From: Streptomyces sp. man185
GTDB taxonomy: Bacteria; Actinomycetota; Actinomycetes; Streptomycetales; Streptomycetaceae
Direction of reading: 5' to 3'
DNA length: 64,000 nt
Assembly: GCA_002551355.1 (NCBI GenBank)
Contig: NTHE01000026.1
Coordinates: forward strand, 40,268 to 104,267
Position numbers and translations under genes: made by a program. The notes below the pieces were generated by a model that saw nothing but the letters and a program-made list of their open reading frames with translations, did no database searches and had not been told where the DNA came from. Below, piece after piece: positions 24,634-33,197 of this stretch; within the stretch, counting starts at the first letter, position 1; every line of letters begins with the position of its first letter.

Positions 24634-27485
24634 GCCCTCTCCCCGGCTGGCGCGCAGCCTTCCGCATAGCCCGGCGCGACGCCGTACGGGCCAAGGGCCG
24701 CAGCGCCCTGGTCGTCGCGATGATCGCCCTGCCGGTCCTCGGTGTGACCGCCGCCGACCTCACCTACCGCAGTGCCCTGCCCACCAAGGCCGAGGAACTG
24801 ACGGGAGAGCTGGGAGCCGCCGACGCACGGTTCTCGGCGACGGGCCTGGGCCCGATGAAGCTGCAGCAGATGCCCGACGGCGTCAACTGGGGCACCCCCG
24901 AAGGCGCCCCGGACCCGACCCCCGAGCAGCAGGCGAAGCCGGTCGACGTGACCGCGGCCCTCCCCGAGGGCTCGCGGTATCTCACCGAGCGGAGCGTGCC
25001 CGCGTCGGTGACCACCCGCCACGGCATCGCCGACACCCAGATCACCGAACTGCGCATCGCGGACCCGATGCTGCGCGGCCGGATCGAGCTGACCGACGGC
25101 GCCTATCCCCGGGCCGAGGACGAGATCGCGGCGACCGAGGAGTTCATCGAGTCGTCCGGGCTGTCCATCGGCGACCGCGTCATCGTGCGTGGCCCCGACC
25201 AGTCCTACACCCTCACCGGCGCGGTCGAACTGCCCGCCGACCTGCGGGCCGACTCCCTGTACGCGCTCCCCGGGGCGGTCATCGCCCCCTGGCAGAAGAC
25301 CGCCGACCGCGACAAGGAGATCCTGCCGCCCCAGGCGACCGACCCGGAGTGGCTGGTCGAGGGCCCGCCCGCGGGGGTGACCTGGCAGGACGTTCTCGCC
25401 GCCAACGAGAAGGGCGTGGTGGTCACGTCCCGCCAGGTCGCCCTGAACCCGCCGCCGGACTCCGAGGTCCCGATGGCGGGCATGATGGGCAACACGTACG
25501 ACGGGGACGCGGAGCTGACCGCGGCGGCCCTCACGGTGGCCGCCATGGCCGTCCTGGAGATCGTGCTGCTGGCCGGTCCGGCGTTCGCCGTGGGCGCCCG
25601 CCGTTCGCGGCGCCAGCTGGGCCTGGTCGGCTCGTGCGGCGGCAGCCGGGGACAGGTCCGGGCCGTGGTGCTCGCGGGCGGCGCGGTGCTCGGCGGGGCC
25701 GGCGCGGTGGCCGGCGTCGGCGCCGGGTTCGGGCTGACCGCCCTGTTCCGGCCGATGATCGAGGACTTCACGGGCCGCCGCTTCGGCGAGCTGACCGTGC
25801 AGCCCTGGGAGATCCTCGGCATCGCCGTGCTCGGCCTGGTCACCGGCGTCCTCGCCGCGCTCGCCCCGGCGATCGTCGCGGGCCGCCAGTCCGTCCTGGA
25901 GTCGCTCACCGGCCGGCGCGGCACCCGCCGCGGCTCCCGTGTGCTGCCCGTCATCGGCGTCGTCGCGCTCGCGGCCGGAATCGCCGTGGCGGTGTACGGC
26001 GGTGTCAACGGCAGCACCAACCTCGTCGCCGGCGGATCCGTCCTCGCCGAACTGGGTGTCCTCGGCTGCATCCCGGTGATCGTCGGCTTCCTCGGCCGGC
26101 TCGGCCGGAGGCTCCCGCTGACGCCCCGTATCGCCCTGCGTGACGCGGCCCGCAACCGGGGCCGTACCGCACCCGCCGTCGCCGCCGTGATGGCGGCCGT
26201 CGCGGGCAGCGTCGCCATCGCCACGTACACCAGCAGCAACGCCGCCGAGCAGGCGTACGACCATGTGCCCAACATGACGCCGGGCACGGCCGCGCTGATG
26301 GCCGCCGACGTCGGCGACGACGCCGAACTGCCCCGCTCGCGGTCCGCCGTCGAGCAGAACTTCCCGGTCAGCGGCGCCCGCGCCGACATCGGACGGGTAT
26401 GGGCCGGCAGCGACTGCTCGGTCTACTACGAGGAGGAGAACGGCTGCGGCACCCTCGAATTCGTCAAGCCCACCGGCGAGGGCCACTCCTGCCCGCTGAA
26501 GGGCAAGGGCGCCAAGGAACTCGCCCTGCGGATCTCGGCGGACGAACACAAGCGGCTGATGAACTCCCCGGCCTGCATGGACGAGAACTACACCATGACC
26601 GCGTTCGGCACCGGCAGCGACAAGATCGTCGTCGGGGGCGCGGACATGCTCGCCTCGTACGTGAAGCTGGACGACCCGGCGGCGGCCAAGGCCCTGGCGG
26701 AGGGCACTCCCGTCCTGCTGAACCCGGCGTACGCGAAGAACGGCGAGGTCACCCTCAAGGCCGCGCACATCTACAACGACCGCGACAAGAAGATGCGGGC
26801 CCTGCACCCCGGAAAGGCCCGGACCACCACGGAACGGCTGAAGGTGTACGTCGCACCGGACCGCTACGCGGCGACGCCCGGCATCCGGATGGTCATGCCG
26901 AGGAGCACCGCGGAGCGGCTCGGCCTGCACGTCGAGGACTACGGCAGCTTCTACACGCTCCACCGCGCTCCCACGGACGCCGAGAACCAGGCGGCCCACG
27001 CGGCGCTGGAACAGGCCGGTAACCGCGCGTACCTGATGACCGAGAACGAGATGCCGCAGACGGACGACGACACGATCCTGCTGATCCTCGCCCTCTTCGC
27101 CGGAGTGGTCACCCTGGGCGCGGCGGCCATCACCACCGGGCTGTCCAAGGCCGACGCGGAGGCAGACCTCACCACGCTCAGCGCGGTGGGCGCACCCCCG
27201 GGCGTACGGCGTTCGCTGTCCGGCTTCCAGTGTCTGGTCGTCGCTCTGACCGGCGTACTCCTGGGAACGGCGGCGGGCCTCGTGCCCGCGGTCGCGCTGC
27301 GGCTGACCGACCTGCGCGAGGCGCTGGCGGACATGCGGGACAACCCGATGGAGTCGGCCTACACGCCGATCGTGATGCCGTGGGAGACCGTCGGGCTGCT
27401 GGCCGTGGTCGTCCCGGTGCTCGCCGGACTGCTGGCCGCCGGCCTCACCAGCTCCCGGCTGACCCTGGCCCGACGCGCGGGGTGA
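24630..27485 (+). CDS. ABC transporter permease, FtsX-like, double-domain
   Basis: 951-aa permease. There is an N-terminal helix (about 28-48), a large extracellular domain (50-290), a first FtsX helix set (about 295-430), further helices near 440-500, a second extracellular domain (535-805) containing several Cys, and a final three-helix FtsX set (about 815-945). This duplicated DUF214/FtsX layout is common in actinobacterial exporters partnered with MacB-type ATPases. Mechanotransmission rather than classical import is expected; the substrate is unknown. The GTG start is coupled to the ATPase stop. Confidence 0.9.
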   Translation: MSPLPGWRAAFRIARRDAVRAKGRSALVVAMIALPVLGVTAADLTYRSALPTKAEELTGELGAADARFSATGLGPMKLQQMPDGVNWGTPEGAPDPTPEQQAKPVDVTAALPEGSRYLTERSVPASVTTRHGIADTQITELRIADPMLRGRIELTDGAYPRAEDEIAATEEFIESSGLSIGDRVIVRGPDQSYTLTGAVELPADLRADSLYALPGAVIAPWQKTADRDKEILPPQATDPEWLVEGPPAGVTWQDVLAANEKGVVVTSRQVALNPPPDSEVPMAGMMGNTYDGDAELTAAALTVAAMAVLEIVLLAGPAFAVGARRSRRQLGLVGSCGGSRGQVRAVVLAGGAVLGGAGAVAGVGAGFGLTALFRPMIEDFTGRRFGELTVQPWEILGIAVLGLVTGVLAALAPAIVAGRQSVLESLTGRRGTRRGSRVLPVIGVVALAAGIAVAVYGGVNGSTNLVAGGSVLAELGVLGCIPVIVGFLGRLGRRLPLTPRIALRDAARNRGRTAPAVAAVMAAVAGSVAIATYTSSNAAEQAYDHVPNMTPGTAALMAADVGDDAELPRSRSAVEQNFPVSGARADIGRVWAGSDCSVYYEEENGCGTLEFVKPTGEGHSCPLKGKGAKELALRISADEHKRLMNSPACMDENYTMTAFGTGSDKIVVGGADMLASYVKLDDPAAAKALAEGTPVLLNPAYAKNGEVTLKAAHIYNDRDKKMRALHPGKARTTTERLKVYVAPDRYAATPGIRMVMPRSTAERLGLHVEDYGSFYTLHRAPTDAENQAAHAALEQAGNRAYLMTENEMPQTDDDTILLILALFAGVVTLGAAAITTGLSKADAEADLTTLSAVGAPPGVRRSLSGFQCLVVALTGVLLGTAAGLVPAVALRLTDLREALADMRDNPMESAYTPIVMPWETVGLLAVVVPVLAGLLAAGLTSSRLTLARRAG

Positions 27486-27491
27486 ACGGCG

Positions 27492-27558
27492 CTTCCGGTA
27501 CCCCCGGAAGGCTTCCGGTACCCCCGAAGACGGTGGATCTTCCGTTTTCGGGGGCACC
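27492..27558 (+). terminator. tandem-repeat hairpins after ABC operon
   Basis: A 19-20-bp unit, GCTTCCGGTACCCCCGGAAG, is directly repeated (27491-27510 and 27511-27530, second copy truncated by one G). The first copy folds as CTTCCGG/CCGGAAG (27492-27498 with 27504-27510). The second pairs GGTACCCCCGAA (27517-27528) with TTCGGGGGCACC (27547-27558). Two alternative hairpins follow the stop by a few bases and probably form the operon terminator. Confidence 0.7.
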
Positions 27559-27595
27559 AACGTGGTGTACGGCACGTGTGCGAGACAATGGCGGC

Positions 27596-28144
27596 ATGGA
27601 AATGCCGAGGAATGACCGGTCGCAGGAGCACCCGCAGGTCCTTGTCGTGGGCCAGGACGGAATGGCTATCGGCGGCGGTGCCAGTGACGACGAGTCGCGC
27701 GAGGTCCCGGTGACGGAAATGGTGGAACAGCCCGCGAAGGTCATGCGCATCGGCAGCATGATCAAGCAGCTTCTGGAGGAGGTCAGGGCGGCTCCTCTCG
27801 ACGAGGCGAGCCGGGTCAGGCTCAGGGAGATCCACGCCAGCTCCGTGAAGGAGCTGGAGGACGGCCTGGCGCCCGAGCTGGTCGAGGAGCTGGAGCGGCT
27901 CTCCCTGCCGTTCACCGAGGAGTCGGTGCCCTCCGAGGCCGAGCTGCGGATCGCCCAGGCGCAGCTCGTGGGCTGGCTGGAAGGACTCTTCCACGGCATC
28001 CAGACGGCGCTGTTCGCGCAGCAGATGGCGGCCCGCGCCCAGCTGGAGCAGATGCGCCGGGCCCTGCCGCCCGGCACGGTCCACGAGGACGAGGAAGGCG
28101 GCGCGGACCCGCACGGTCCGATCCGTTCGGGCCCGTATCTGTAA
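27596..28144 (+). CDS. bpa: bacterial proteasome activator (Bpa/PafE)
   Basis: 182-aa all-helical protein homologous to mycobacterial Bpa/PafE (Rv3780), an ATP-independent ring that docks on the 20S proteasome and opens its gate for unfolded substrates. The core VMRIGSMIKQLLEEVRAAPL through LVGWLEGLFHGIQTALFAQQ and ARAQLEQMRR is present. The extreme C-terminus reads SGPYL, where the mycobacterial gate-opening motif is GQYL, so the docking Tyr-Leu is kept and Gln is replaced by Pro. The acidic disordered linker before it is typical. The ATG at 27596 has a weak ribosome site. It is monocistronic, between two hairpins. Confidence 0.85.
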   Translation: MEMPRNDRSQEHPQVLVVGQDGMAIGGGASDDESREVPVTEMVEQPAKVMRIGSMIKQLLEEVRAAPLDEASRVRLREIHASSVKELEDGLAPELVEELERLSLPFTEESVPSEAELRIAQAQLVGWLEGLFHGIQTALFAQQMAARAQLEQMRRALPPGTVHEDEEGGADPHGPIRSGPYL

Positions 28145-28178
28145 CCCTCATCCGCCCCCGGAGACCGAGGACCGACCG

Positions 28179-28224
28179 CGAGGGGCCCGGCGGCACACCG
28201 TGTGGTGTGCCGCCGGGCCCCTCG
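28179..28224. terminator. bidirectional terminator after bpa
   Basis: Perfect 21-bp stem (28179-28199 with 28204-28224) and 4-nt loop between two convergent genes; one of the strongest hairpins in the window. Confidence 0.92.
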
Positions 28225-28249
28225 TCGTACGTGTGGCCGTCTACGCAGG

Positions 28250-29242
28250 TCAGGCACCGGCCGACGGTGTGACCAGCAGGACCTTGCCGATGTGCGCGCT
28301 GGACTCCAGCACCCGGTGCGCTTCGGCGGCGTCCGCCATCGGCAGCGCCCGGTCCACCACCGGCTTGACCACCCCGCCGCTGATCAACGGCCACACGTGG
28401 TCGCGTACGGCGGCGACGATGGCGGCCTTCTCGTGAAGCGGCCGGCCCCGCAGGGAGGTCGCGGTGACGGCGGCCCGCTTGGTCAGCAGGGCGCCGAGGT
28501 TCAGCTCGCCCTTGGCGCCGCCCTGGAGACCGATGATCGCGAGGCGGCCGTTGACGGCGAGCGCCTGGACGTTCCGCTCCAGGTACTTGGCGCCGATGAG
28601 GTCCAGGATGACGTCGGCGCCCGCTCCGGCGGTGTTCTCGCGCAGCTCCTCGACGAAGTCCTGCTCGCGGTAGTTGATGAGGATGTCCGCCCCCAGCTCG
28701 GCGCACCGGGCCAGCTTCTCCGGGCTGCCCGCCGTGACCGCGACCCGGGCGCCGACCGCCTTCGCCAGCTGGATCGCCATGGTGCCGATGCCGCTGGAAC
28801 CGCCGTGGACCAGGAAGGTCTCGCCGGGGCGGAGGTGGGACACCATGAAGACGTTCGACCACACCGTGGCAGTGACCTCGGGCAGCGCCGCGGCCTCCAC
28901 CAGGTCGACGCCCTCCGGAACGGGCAGGAGCTGGCCGGCCGGAACGGCGACCTTCTCCGCGTAACCGCCGCCCGCCAGCAGCGCGCACACGGCGTCGCCG
29001 ACCGCCCATCCGGTCACCCCGGGGCCGAGCGCGAGGACGCGGCCCGCGCACTCCAGGCCGGGATAGGGGAACGCGCCGGGCGGCGGGTCGTAGAAGCCCT
29101 GCCGCTGGAGCACGTCGGCGCGGTTCACGGCGCCGGCGACGACCTCGACGAGGACCTCGCCGTCGCCGGGTACGGGATCGGGCACCTCGGCCCACACGAG
29201 CGCCTCGGGGCCACCGGGTTCGGGAATCGTGATCGCATGCAT
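28250..29242 (-). CDS. NAD(P)H-quinone oxidoreductase (PIG3/QOR-type MDR)
   Basis: 330-aa zinc-independent medium-chain dehydrogenase/reductase. It has a GroES-like N-terminal half (NRADVLQRQGFYDPPPGAFPYPG..ECAG typical of the PIG3 group) and a Rossmann half with GGSSGIGTMAIQLAKA. Catalytic-zinc Cys/His ligands are absent. It is expected to reduce quinones or unsaturated carbonyls with NADPH. Length and ends are normal. The next gene upstream on this strand, the potassium channel, ends only 139 bp away; whether they share a transcript is unclear. Confidence 0.9.
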   Translation of the reverse strand: MHAITIPEPGGPEALVWAEVPDPVPGDGEVLVEVVAGAVNRADVLQRQGFYDPPPGAFPYPGLECAGRVLALGPGVTGWAVGDAVCALLAGGGYAEKVAVPAGQLLPVPEGVDLVEAAALPEVTATVWSNVFMVSHLRPGETFLVHGGSSGIGTMAIQLAKAVGARVAVTAGSPEKLARCAELGADILINYREQDFVEELRENTAGAGADVILDLIGAKYLERNVQALAVNGRLAIIGLQGGAKGELNLGALLTKRAAVTATSLRGRPLHEKAAIVAAVRDHVWPLISGGVVKPVVDRALPMADAAEAHRVLESSAHIGKVLLVTPSAGA

Positions 29243-29381
29243 GGCCGCGAGGCTACTCCGGCTCGGCGTACGGTCCGGGGCACGGCGTGCGGTCCGGGGC
29301 CCCGGCGTTCCGGCCGTGGACGCGCGGCGTGTGGTCAGAGGGCCCGGCGTTCCGGCCGAGGAGGCGCGGCGGGCGTTGCGG

Positions 29382-30479
29382 TCAGGGGCGCGGCGGCATC
29401 GAGGTGTGCGGCACCGAGACGGAGCTGGGACTCTTCCGCACGATGGTGATGACCCGGTCCGTCAACTGCAACGGGCTCGCCGCCGGGTCGTCGTAGCCGA
29501 GCAGCCGGTGACCGCGCAGCACGCTGACGACGAGGTCGTCGGTCTCCCGTACGTTCTTGCCCACCTCGGCCTTTATGACCGGTCGTTCGACCAGGTCGAG
29601 GCCGCTGCCCTGCTGGATCAGGTCCTCCATCACGGTGCCCGCGCTGGGGCTGAGGACGGAGAGGCCGAGCAGCCGTCCGGCGGCACTGGCGCTGGTGATC
29701 ACGGCGTCGGCGCCGGACTGCCGCAGCAGGGGCGCGTTCTCCTCCTCGCGCACCGCCGCGACGATCTTCGCCCCGCGGTTCAACTGCCGCGCGGTCAGGG
29801 CCACCAGGACGGCGGTGTCGTCGCGCTGGGTGGCGATGATGATCTGACGCGCTTTCTGGAGCTCGGCGCGCAGCAGGACATCGCTGCGGGTGGCGTCGCC
29901 GAGCACGCCGGTGAAGCCCTCGGCATTGGCGGCCTCGATCACCTTGGAGGCCGGATCGACGATGACGATCTGGTCCTTCCGCAGGCCGGTGGCGCAGAGG
30001 GTCAGGATCGCCGAGCGGCCCTTCGTGCCGAAGCCGACGACGACGGTGTGGTCTCGCAAGTTGGATCTCCAACGCTTCAGCCGGAAGTCCTCCCGGGTCC
30101 GTTCCGTGAGGACTTCGAGAGTGGTACCGACCAGGATGATCAGGAAGAGCACGCGCAGCGGTGTCACGAGCACCACATTGATCAGCCTGGCTCCGTCGCT
30201 GTACGGGGTGATGTCCCCGTACCCGGTGGTGGAGAGCGTGACCGTCGCGTAGTAGACCGCGTCGAGCAGATCGACCCTGCCGTCCGCGTTGTCGTTGTAG
30301 CCGCCGCGGTCGAGCCAGACGATCAGCACGGTCGCGGCCAGCACGAGCAGCGCCATCAGCAGGCGCTTGCCGACCTGACGGGCCGGACCGAGGGCCACCC
30401 GGCGGGGGAGCATCACCCGCGTCGGCACGACCAGTTCGTCCGCTCGCCTGGCCATCGCATCGTGGCCGGGAAGTTTCAC
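29382..30479 (-). CDS. two-helix potassium channel with RCK/TrkA domains
   Basis: 365-aa Kch/MthK-like channel. TM1 is at about 40-56, the pore helix and selectivity filter are TTGYGD (84-89), and TM2 is at about 98-120. A TrkA-N/RCK Rossmann domain begins VVVGFGTKGR (146-155), and a TrkA-C-like lobe follows. It probably gates K+ flux in response to a nucleotide or ion. The GTG at 30479 is the start because it overlaps the moeA stop in the standard GTGA form, has GGAAGG 9 nt upstream, and lies inside a parS palindrome. An ATG at 30455 is a weaker alternative. Confidence 0.88.
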   Translation of the reverse strand: MKLPGHDAMARRADELVVPTRVMLPRRVALGPARQVGKRLLMALLVLAATVLIVWLDRGGYNDNADGRVDLLDAVYYATVTLSTTGYGDITPYSDGARLINVVLVTPLRVLFLIILVGTTLEVLTERTREDFRLKRWRSNLRDHTVVVGFGTKGRSAILTLCATGLRKDQIVIVDPASKVIEAANAEGFTGVLGDATRSDVLLRAELQKARQIIIATQRDDTAVLVALTARQLNRGAKIVAAVREEENAPLLRQSGADAVITSASAAGRLLGLSVLSPSAGTVMEDLIQQGSGLDLVERPVIKAEVGKNVRETDDLVVSVLRGHRLLGYDDPAASPLQLTDRVITIVRKSPSSVSVPHTSMPPRP

Positions 30480-30486
30480 GTGAAAC
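30473..30486. promoter_or_regulatory. parS: parS site 2, inside the moeA/channel gene junction
   Basis: Perfect GTTTCACGTGAAAC. The palindrome contains both the moeA stop codon (TGA, 30476-30478) and the channel start codon (GTG, 30477-30479), so it is fully coding on the minus strand and part of a translational coupling site. Confidence 0.9.
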
Positions 30487-32143
30487 ACCCTTCCGTCCAC
30501 GGCGTCGCCGGGGCCCATGGGAGATCCAGAATCTCCACCTCGGTGCCGGACCGTACCCCGCCCGGCGGCACGACTGCCAGCCCGTCCGCCGCGGCGATCC
30601 CCCGCAGCATCGCCGGCCCGTTGTAGCGCAGCGGCGCGACATGGTCCCGGGCGCCCGCCCGGCCCGCGCGGTGGACCACGGGGACGAGGCGTGTGTCGTG
30701 CGGATGGCCGGGCACGTCGGCGTGGACGAGGGCCCGGTACGCGTCCTGGGCAGGGCGGCCCGCGATGCCCGCGAGCAGCGGCTCCACGAGGGTCAGCAGG
30801 CCCGATACGGCCGCCAGCGGATTGCCGGGCAGCCCGACGAGACACGGCCCGTCCGGCGACAGCCTCGCCAGCAGCATGGGGTGGCCGGGGCGGACCGCGA
30901 CCCCGTCCACCAGCAGTTCGGCCCCGAGAGCGTCGAGGACCGGGTGCACATGGTCGACCGGGCCGGCGGCGGTGCCGCCGGTGGTGACGATCACGTCGGC
31001 GTCGGACGCGGTGAGGGCGTCGCGCAGCGCCCCGGCGTCGTCCCCGAGACGGCGGGGTCCGGAGACCTCGGCTCCCAGGGCCCGCAGCCACGGGCCGAGC
31101 ATGGGCCCGAGGGCGTCCCGGATCAGTCCGTCGTGCGGCAGACCGGCGGCGAGCAGTTCGTCGCCGAGGACAAGGATGTCGACGCGTGGGCGGGGCACGG
31201 CGGGCAGCGCGTCGTACCCGGCGGCCGCGGCGAGGCCGAGCACCGCCGGGGTCACGACCGTCCCGGCCGGGACGAGCTGCTCGCCCGAGCGGCACTCCTG
31301 GCCCCGGGGCCTGATGTCCTGCCCGGTGGCCACGGGCCGCCGGGCGTGCAGCAGCCCCTTGGCCTCGTCGACGTGCGCGTGCTCGCTGCGGATGACCGCC
31401 GTGGTGTCGGGCGGGACGCGGGCGCCGGTGGCGATCCGTACGGCGGTGCCGTCGGGCAGCGCGGCGGCCGGGCCGCGTCCGGCGAGAATCCCGGCCCCCG
31501 CCTCGTACGCCCAGGGCCCGGGACCGGCGACCGCCCAGCCGTCCATGGCCGAGGTGTCGAAGGACGGCAGATCGGTGAGCGCGCCGAGCGTCTCGGCCAG
31601 CACGTGCCCGAGCGCACGGTCGAGCGGCAACCGGATCGTCGCGGGCGGACCGGTCCGCCCGGCCCTGGCCGCGACCGCCCGCGCCCGGTCCCAGGACGGG
31701 GGTGGGGCGGAAGTCCGGGTGGCGCGGGGCGAGGGTGCTCCCGGCAAGGCTTCCGTGAGGCCGCCTGGGGAGGCCCGATCGGGCAGCGACCGCTGATCGC
31801 TGTCGGACGCCTGGGCGGGGGCGGGGTGACGGTCGTTGAGGCGGCTGTTCCGGCCGTCGCCCAGGTCCTCGTTCTGGGCACGGTTCCGGCGGTCGCCGAG
31901 GTCCTCGTCCTGGCCGCTGTTCTGGCGGTCGCCCCGGTCCTCGTTCGTGCCGCTGCTCCGGCCGTCGCCCGGGCCGCCGTCCCGGGCGTCCCGGCTGTGG
32001 CCCGGGCGCCGGCTAGCCCCGCCGACGAGGGCGAGCGCCTGCTCGACGGCCCGCTCCTCCTCCTCGCGTGCGAGGTCGCGCCCGGACCCGGCAGGGCGGC
32101 GGTCGCTGCCGGGCTCACGCAGCGGCCCGTCGGAGCCGGTCAT
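30476..32143 (-). CDS. moeA: molybdopterin molybdenumtransferase MoeA with long N-terminal extension
   Basis: 555 aa against ~400 for normal MoeA. Residues 1-150 are a charged, probably disordered extension rich in Arg/Asp/Asn/Gly. They include 3.5 copies of a 12-residue repeat (DNA repeat 31848-31973). The MoeA fold follows: LDRALGHVLAETL, SFDTSAMDGWAV, the MoaB/MogA-like core VIVTTGGTAAGPVDH, and VGLPGNPLAAVSG. It inserts molybdate into adenylylated molybdopterin. Its ATG overlaps the mobA stop by 4 bp and its stop overlaps the channel start, giving a mobA-moeA-channel operon. A true start further inside would remove the extension but break the coupling. Confidence 0.88.
   Translation of the reverse strand: MTGSDGPLREPGSDRRPAGSGRDLAREEEERAVEQALALVGGASRRPGHSRDARDGGPGDGRSSGTNEDRGDRQNSGQDEDLGDRRNRAQNEDLGDGRNSRLNDRHPAPAQASDSDQRSLPDRASPGGLTEALPGAPSPRATRTSAPPPSWDRARAVAARAGRTGPPATIRLPLDRALGHVLAETLGALTDLPSFDTSAMDGWAVAGPGPWAYEAGAGILAGRGPAAALPDGTAVRIATGARVPPDTTAVIRSEHAHVDEAKGLLHARRPVATGQDIRPRGQECRSGEQLVPAGTVVTPAVLGLAAAAGYDALPAVPRPRVDILVLGDELLAAGLPHDGLIRDALGPMLGPWLRALGAEVSGPRRLGDDAGALRDALTASDADVIVTTGGTAAGPVDHVHPVLDALGAELLVDGVAVRPGHPMLLARLSPDGPCLVGLPGNPLAAVSGLLTLVEPLLAGIAGRPAQDAYRALVHADVPGHPHDTRLVPVVHRAGRAGARDHVAPLRYNGPAMLRGIAAADGLAVVPPGGVRSGTEVEILDLPWAPATPWTEGCFT
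31848..31973 (-). repeat. 36-bp minisatellite inside moeA
   Basis: Three full units of 36 bp (31848-31883, 31884-31919, 31920-31955) and a half unit (31956-31973). Each begins TTCYGGCSGTCGCCSNGGTC on the plus strand and is in frame, so gain or loss of units changes only the length of the disordered MoeA head by 12 residues. Units are about 75-85% identical. Confidence 0.8.
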
Positions 32144-33078
32144 GGTGTCCCGGTCCCCTCGCGGCCCGCGTCGGGCTTCGCCCCGCCCGCCTGCCCGCCC
32201 GCGGCGTCGCTCTCCCCACTCGCCGCCGCTGCCGCCTCCGCCTCCCAGCGCAGAGCGAGGGCGGTGGCCTTGCGGGAGGCCTCCGCGACCGCTGCGGCGG
32301 CCTCGTCGGGCCCCGCGCCGGCGCTCGCCCTGGCCGCCGCGTACCCGACCAGGAAGGTCGTGAGCGGCGCAGCGGGCCGGGCGACTCCGTGCGCGGCGTC
32401 ACGGGCGAGGTCGAGCAGGACACCGGTGTCGACGTCGAGTTCGATTCCCAGTTCGTTCTTGACCGAGGTGATCCATTCGTCCAGCACGGCCCCATGCTCC
32501 CTGATCCGGGCTCGGGCGGCGGCGATGTCGTCCCAAGTGTCGCAGTCGAACGCGGCGTCAGGACCCGCGTCGACCCGTGCGAGGTCCAGATCCGCCGTCA
32601 GAAGCCGGAGCGGCAGCCCGGCGAGGCCCCCGTACTCGGTGGCGATCAGGGCCAGCTCCCGGCGGAGCGGCTCGGCGCGGTAGGCGGCCACGAGCGGCTG
32701 GTCGCGCCCGTCGGGGTCGATGCACAGGGCCCCTTCCCGGCCGGGCTGTCCGGCGGCGGCGAGCAGCGCGTCGACCGTCCCCGGGCCGAGGAACGGGAGG
32801 TCGGCGGAGAGGACGAGGACGCGCTCCGCCGTCGTCAGCCGCAGCCCGGCGCCCAGCGCCGCCAACGGGCCGCCCCCCTGAGGCACTTCGCGGGTCCAGA
32901 CGACCGGTCTGGCGGTGGCCCGACGCCCGCCCACCACGACGGTCAGAGCCGCGCCGGCGCTCGCCGCGAGGACGCGGTCGAGCAGCGCCCGGCCGCCCAC
33001 CCGGACTCCCGGCTTGTCGGCGCCGCCGAGCCGCTTCGCGGCCCCGCCGGCAAGGACGATCACGTCATAGGCGGTCAT
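32140..33078 (-). CDS. mobA: MobA-like NTP transferase fused to DUF6457
   Basis: 312-aa two-domain protein. Residues 1-190 are molybdopterin-guanine dinucleotide synthase: LAGGAAKRLGGADKP nucleotide loop, QGGGPLAALGAG, and the metal-site DLPFL segment. Residues ~195-280 form a small helical DUF6457 domain (LDEWITSVKNELGIELDVDT ... VARPAAPLTTFLVGYAAA) that often stands alone beside mobA. A Gly/Ala/Glu tail ends the protein. It links GMP to molybdopterin for the bis-MGD cofactor. It is the first gene of the molybdenum operon. Confidence 0.9.
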   Translation of the reverse strand: MTAYDVIVLAGGAAKRLGGADKPGVRVGGRALLDRVLAASAGAALTVVVGGRRATARPVVWTREVPQGGGPLAALGAGLRLTTAERVLVLSADLPFLGPGTVDALLAAAGQPGREGALCIDPDGRDQPLVAAYRAEPLRRELALIATEYGGLAGLPLRLLTADLDLARVDAGPDAAFDCDTWDDIAAARARIREHGAVLDEWITSVKNELGIELDVDTGVLLDLARDAAHGVARPAAPLTTFLVGYAAARASAGAGPDEAAAAVAEASRKATALALRWEAEAAAAASGESDAAGGQAGGAKPDAGREGTGTP

Positions 33079-33110
33079 ACGTCGAGTATGGGCGGCGCCC
33101 CGGAACGACG

Positions 33111-33153
33111 CCCCCGCCGGGGTGGCCGGAAGATCCGGCCGACCCGGCGGGGC
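33111..33153 (-). terminator. hairpin after bkd operon 2
   Basis: GC-rich stem of about 18 bp with two mismatches (33111-33129 against 33135-33153), between the bkdC2 stop and the mobA start. Both genes are on the minus strand, so it probably ends the second oxoacid dehydrogenase operon. Confidence 0.65.
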
Positions 33154-33197
33154 GCCTCAGCGGGAGCCGCCGATCGCACACCTGCGCACCTGCACGG

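Noticed and set aside
24183..27575. 1130-codon frame antisense to the ABC permease
   Set aside because: Antisense artefact of high GC; the sense protein has FtsX domains and proper overlap with the ATPase gene.
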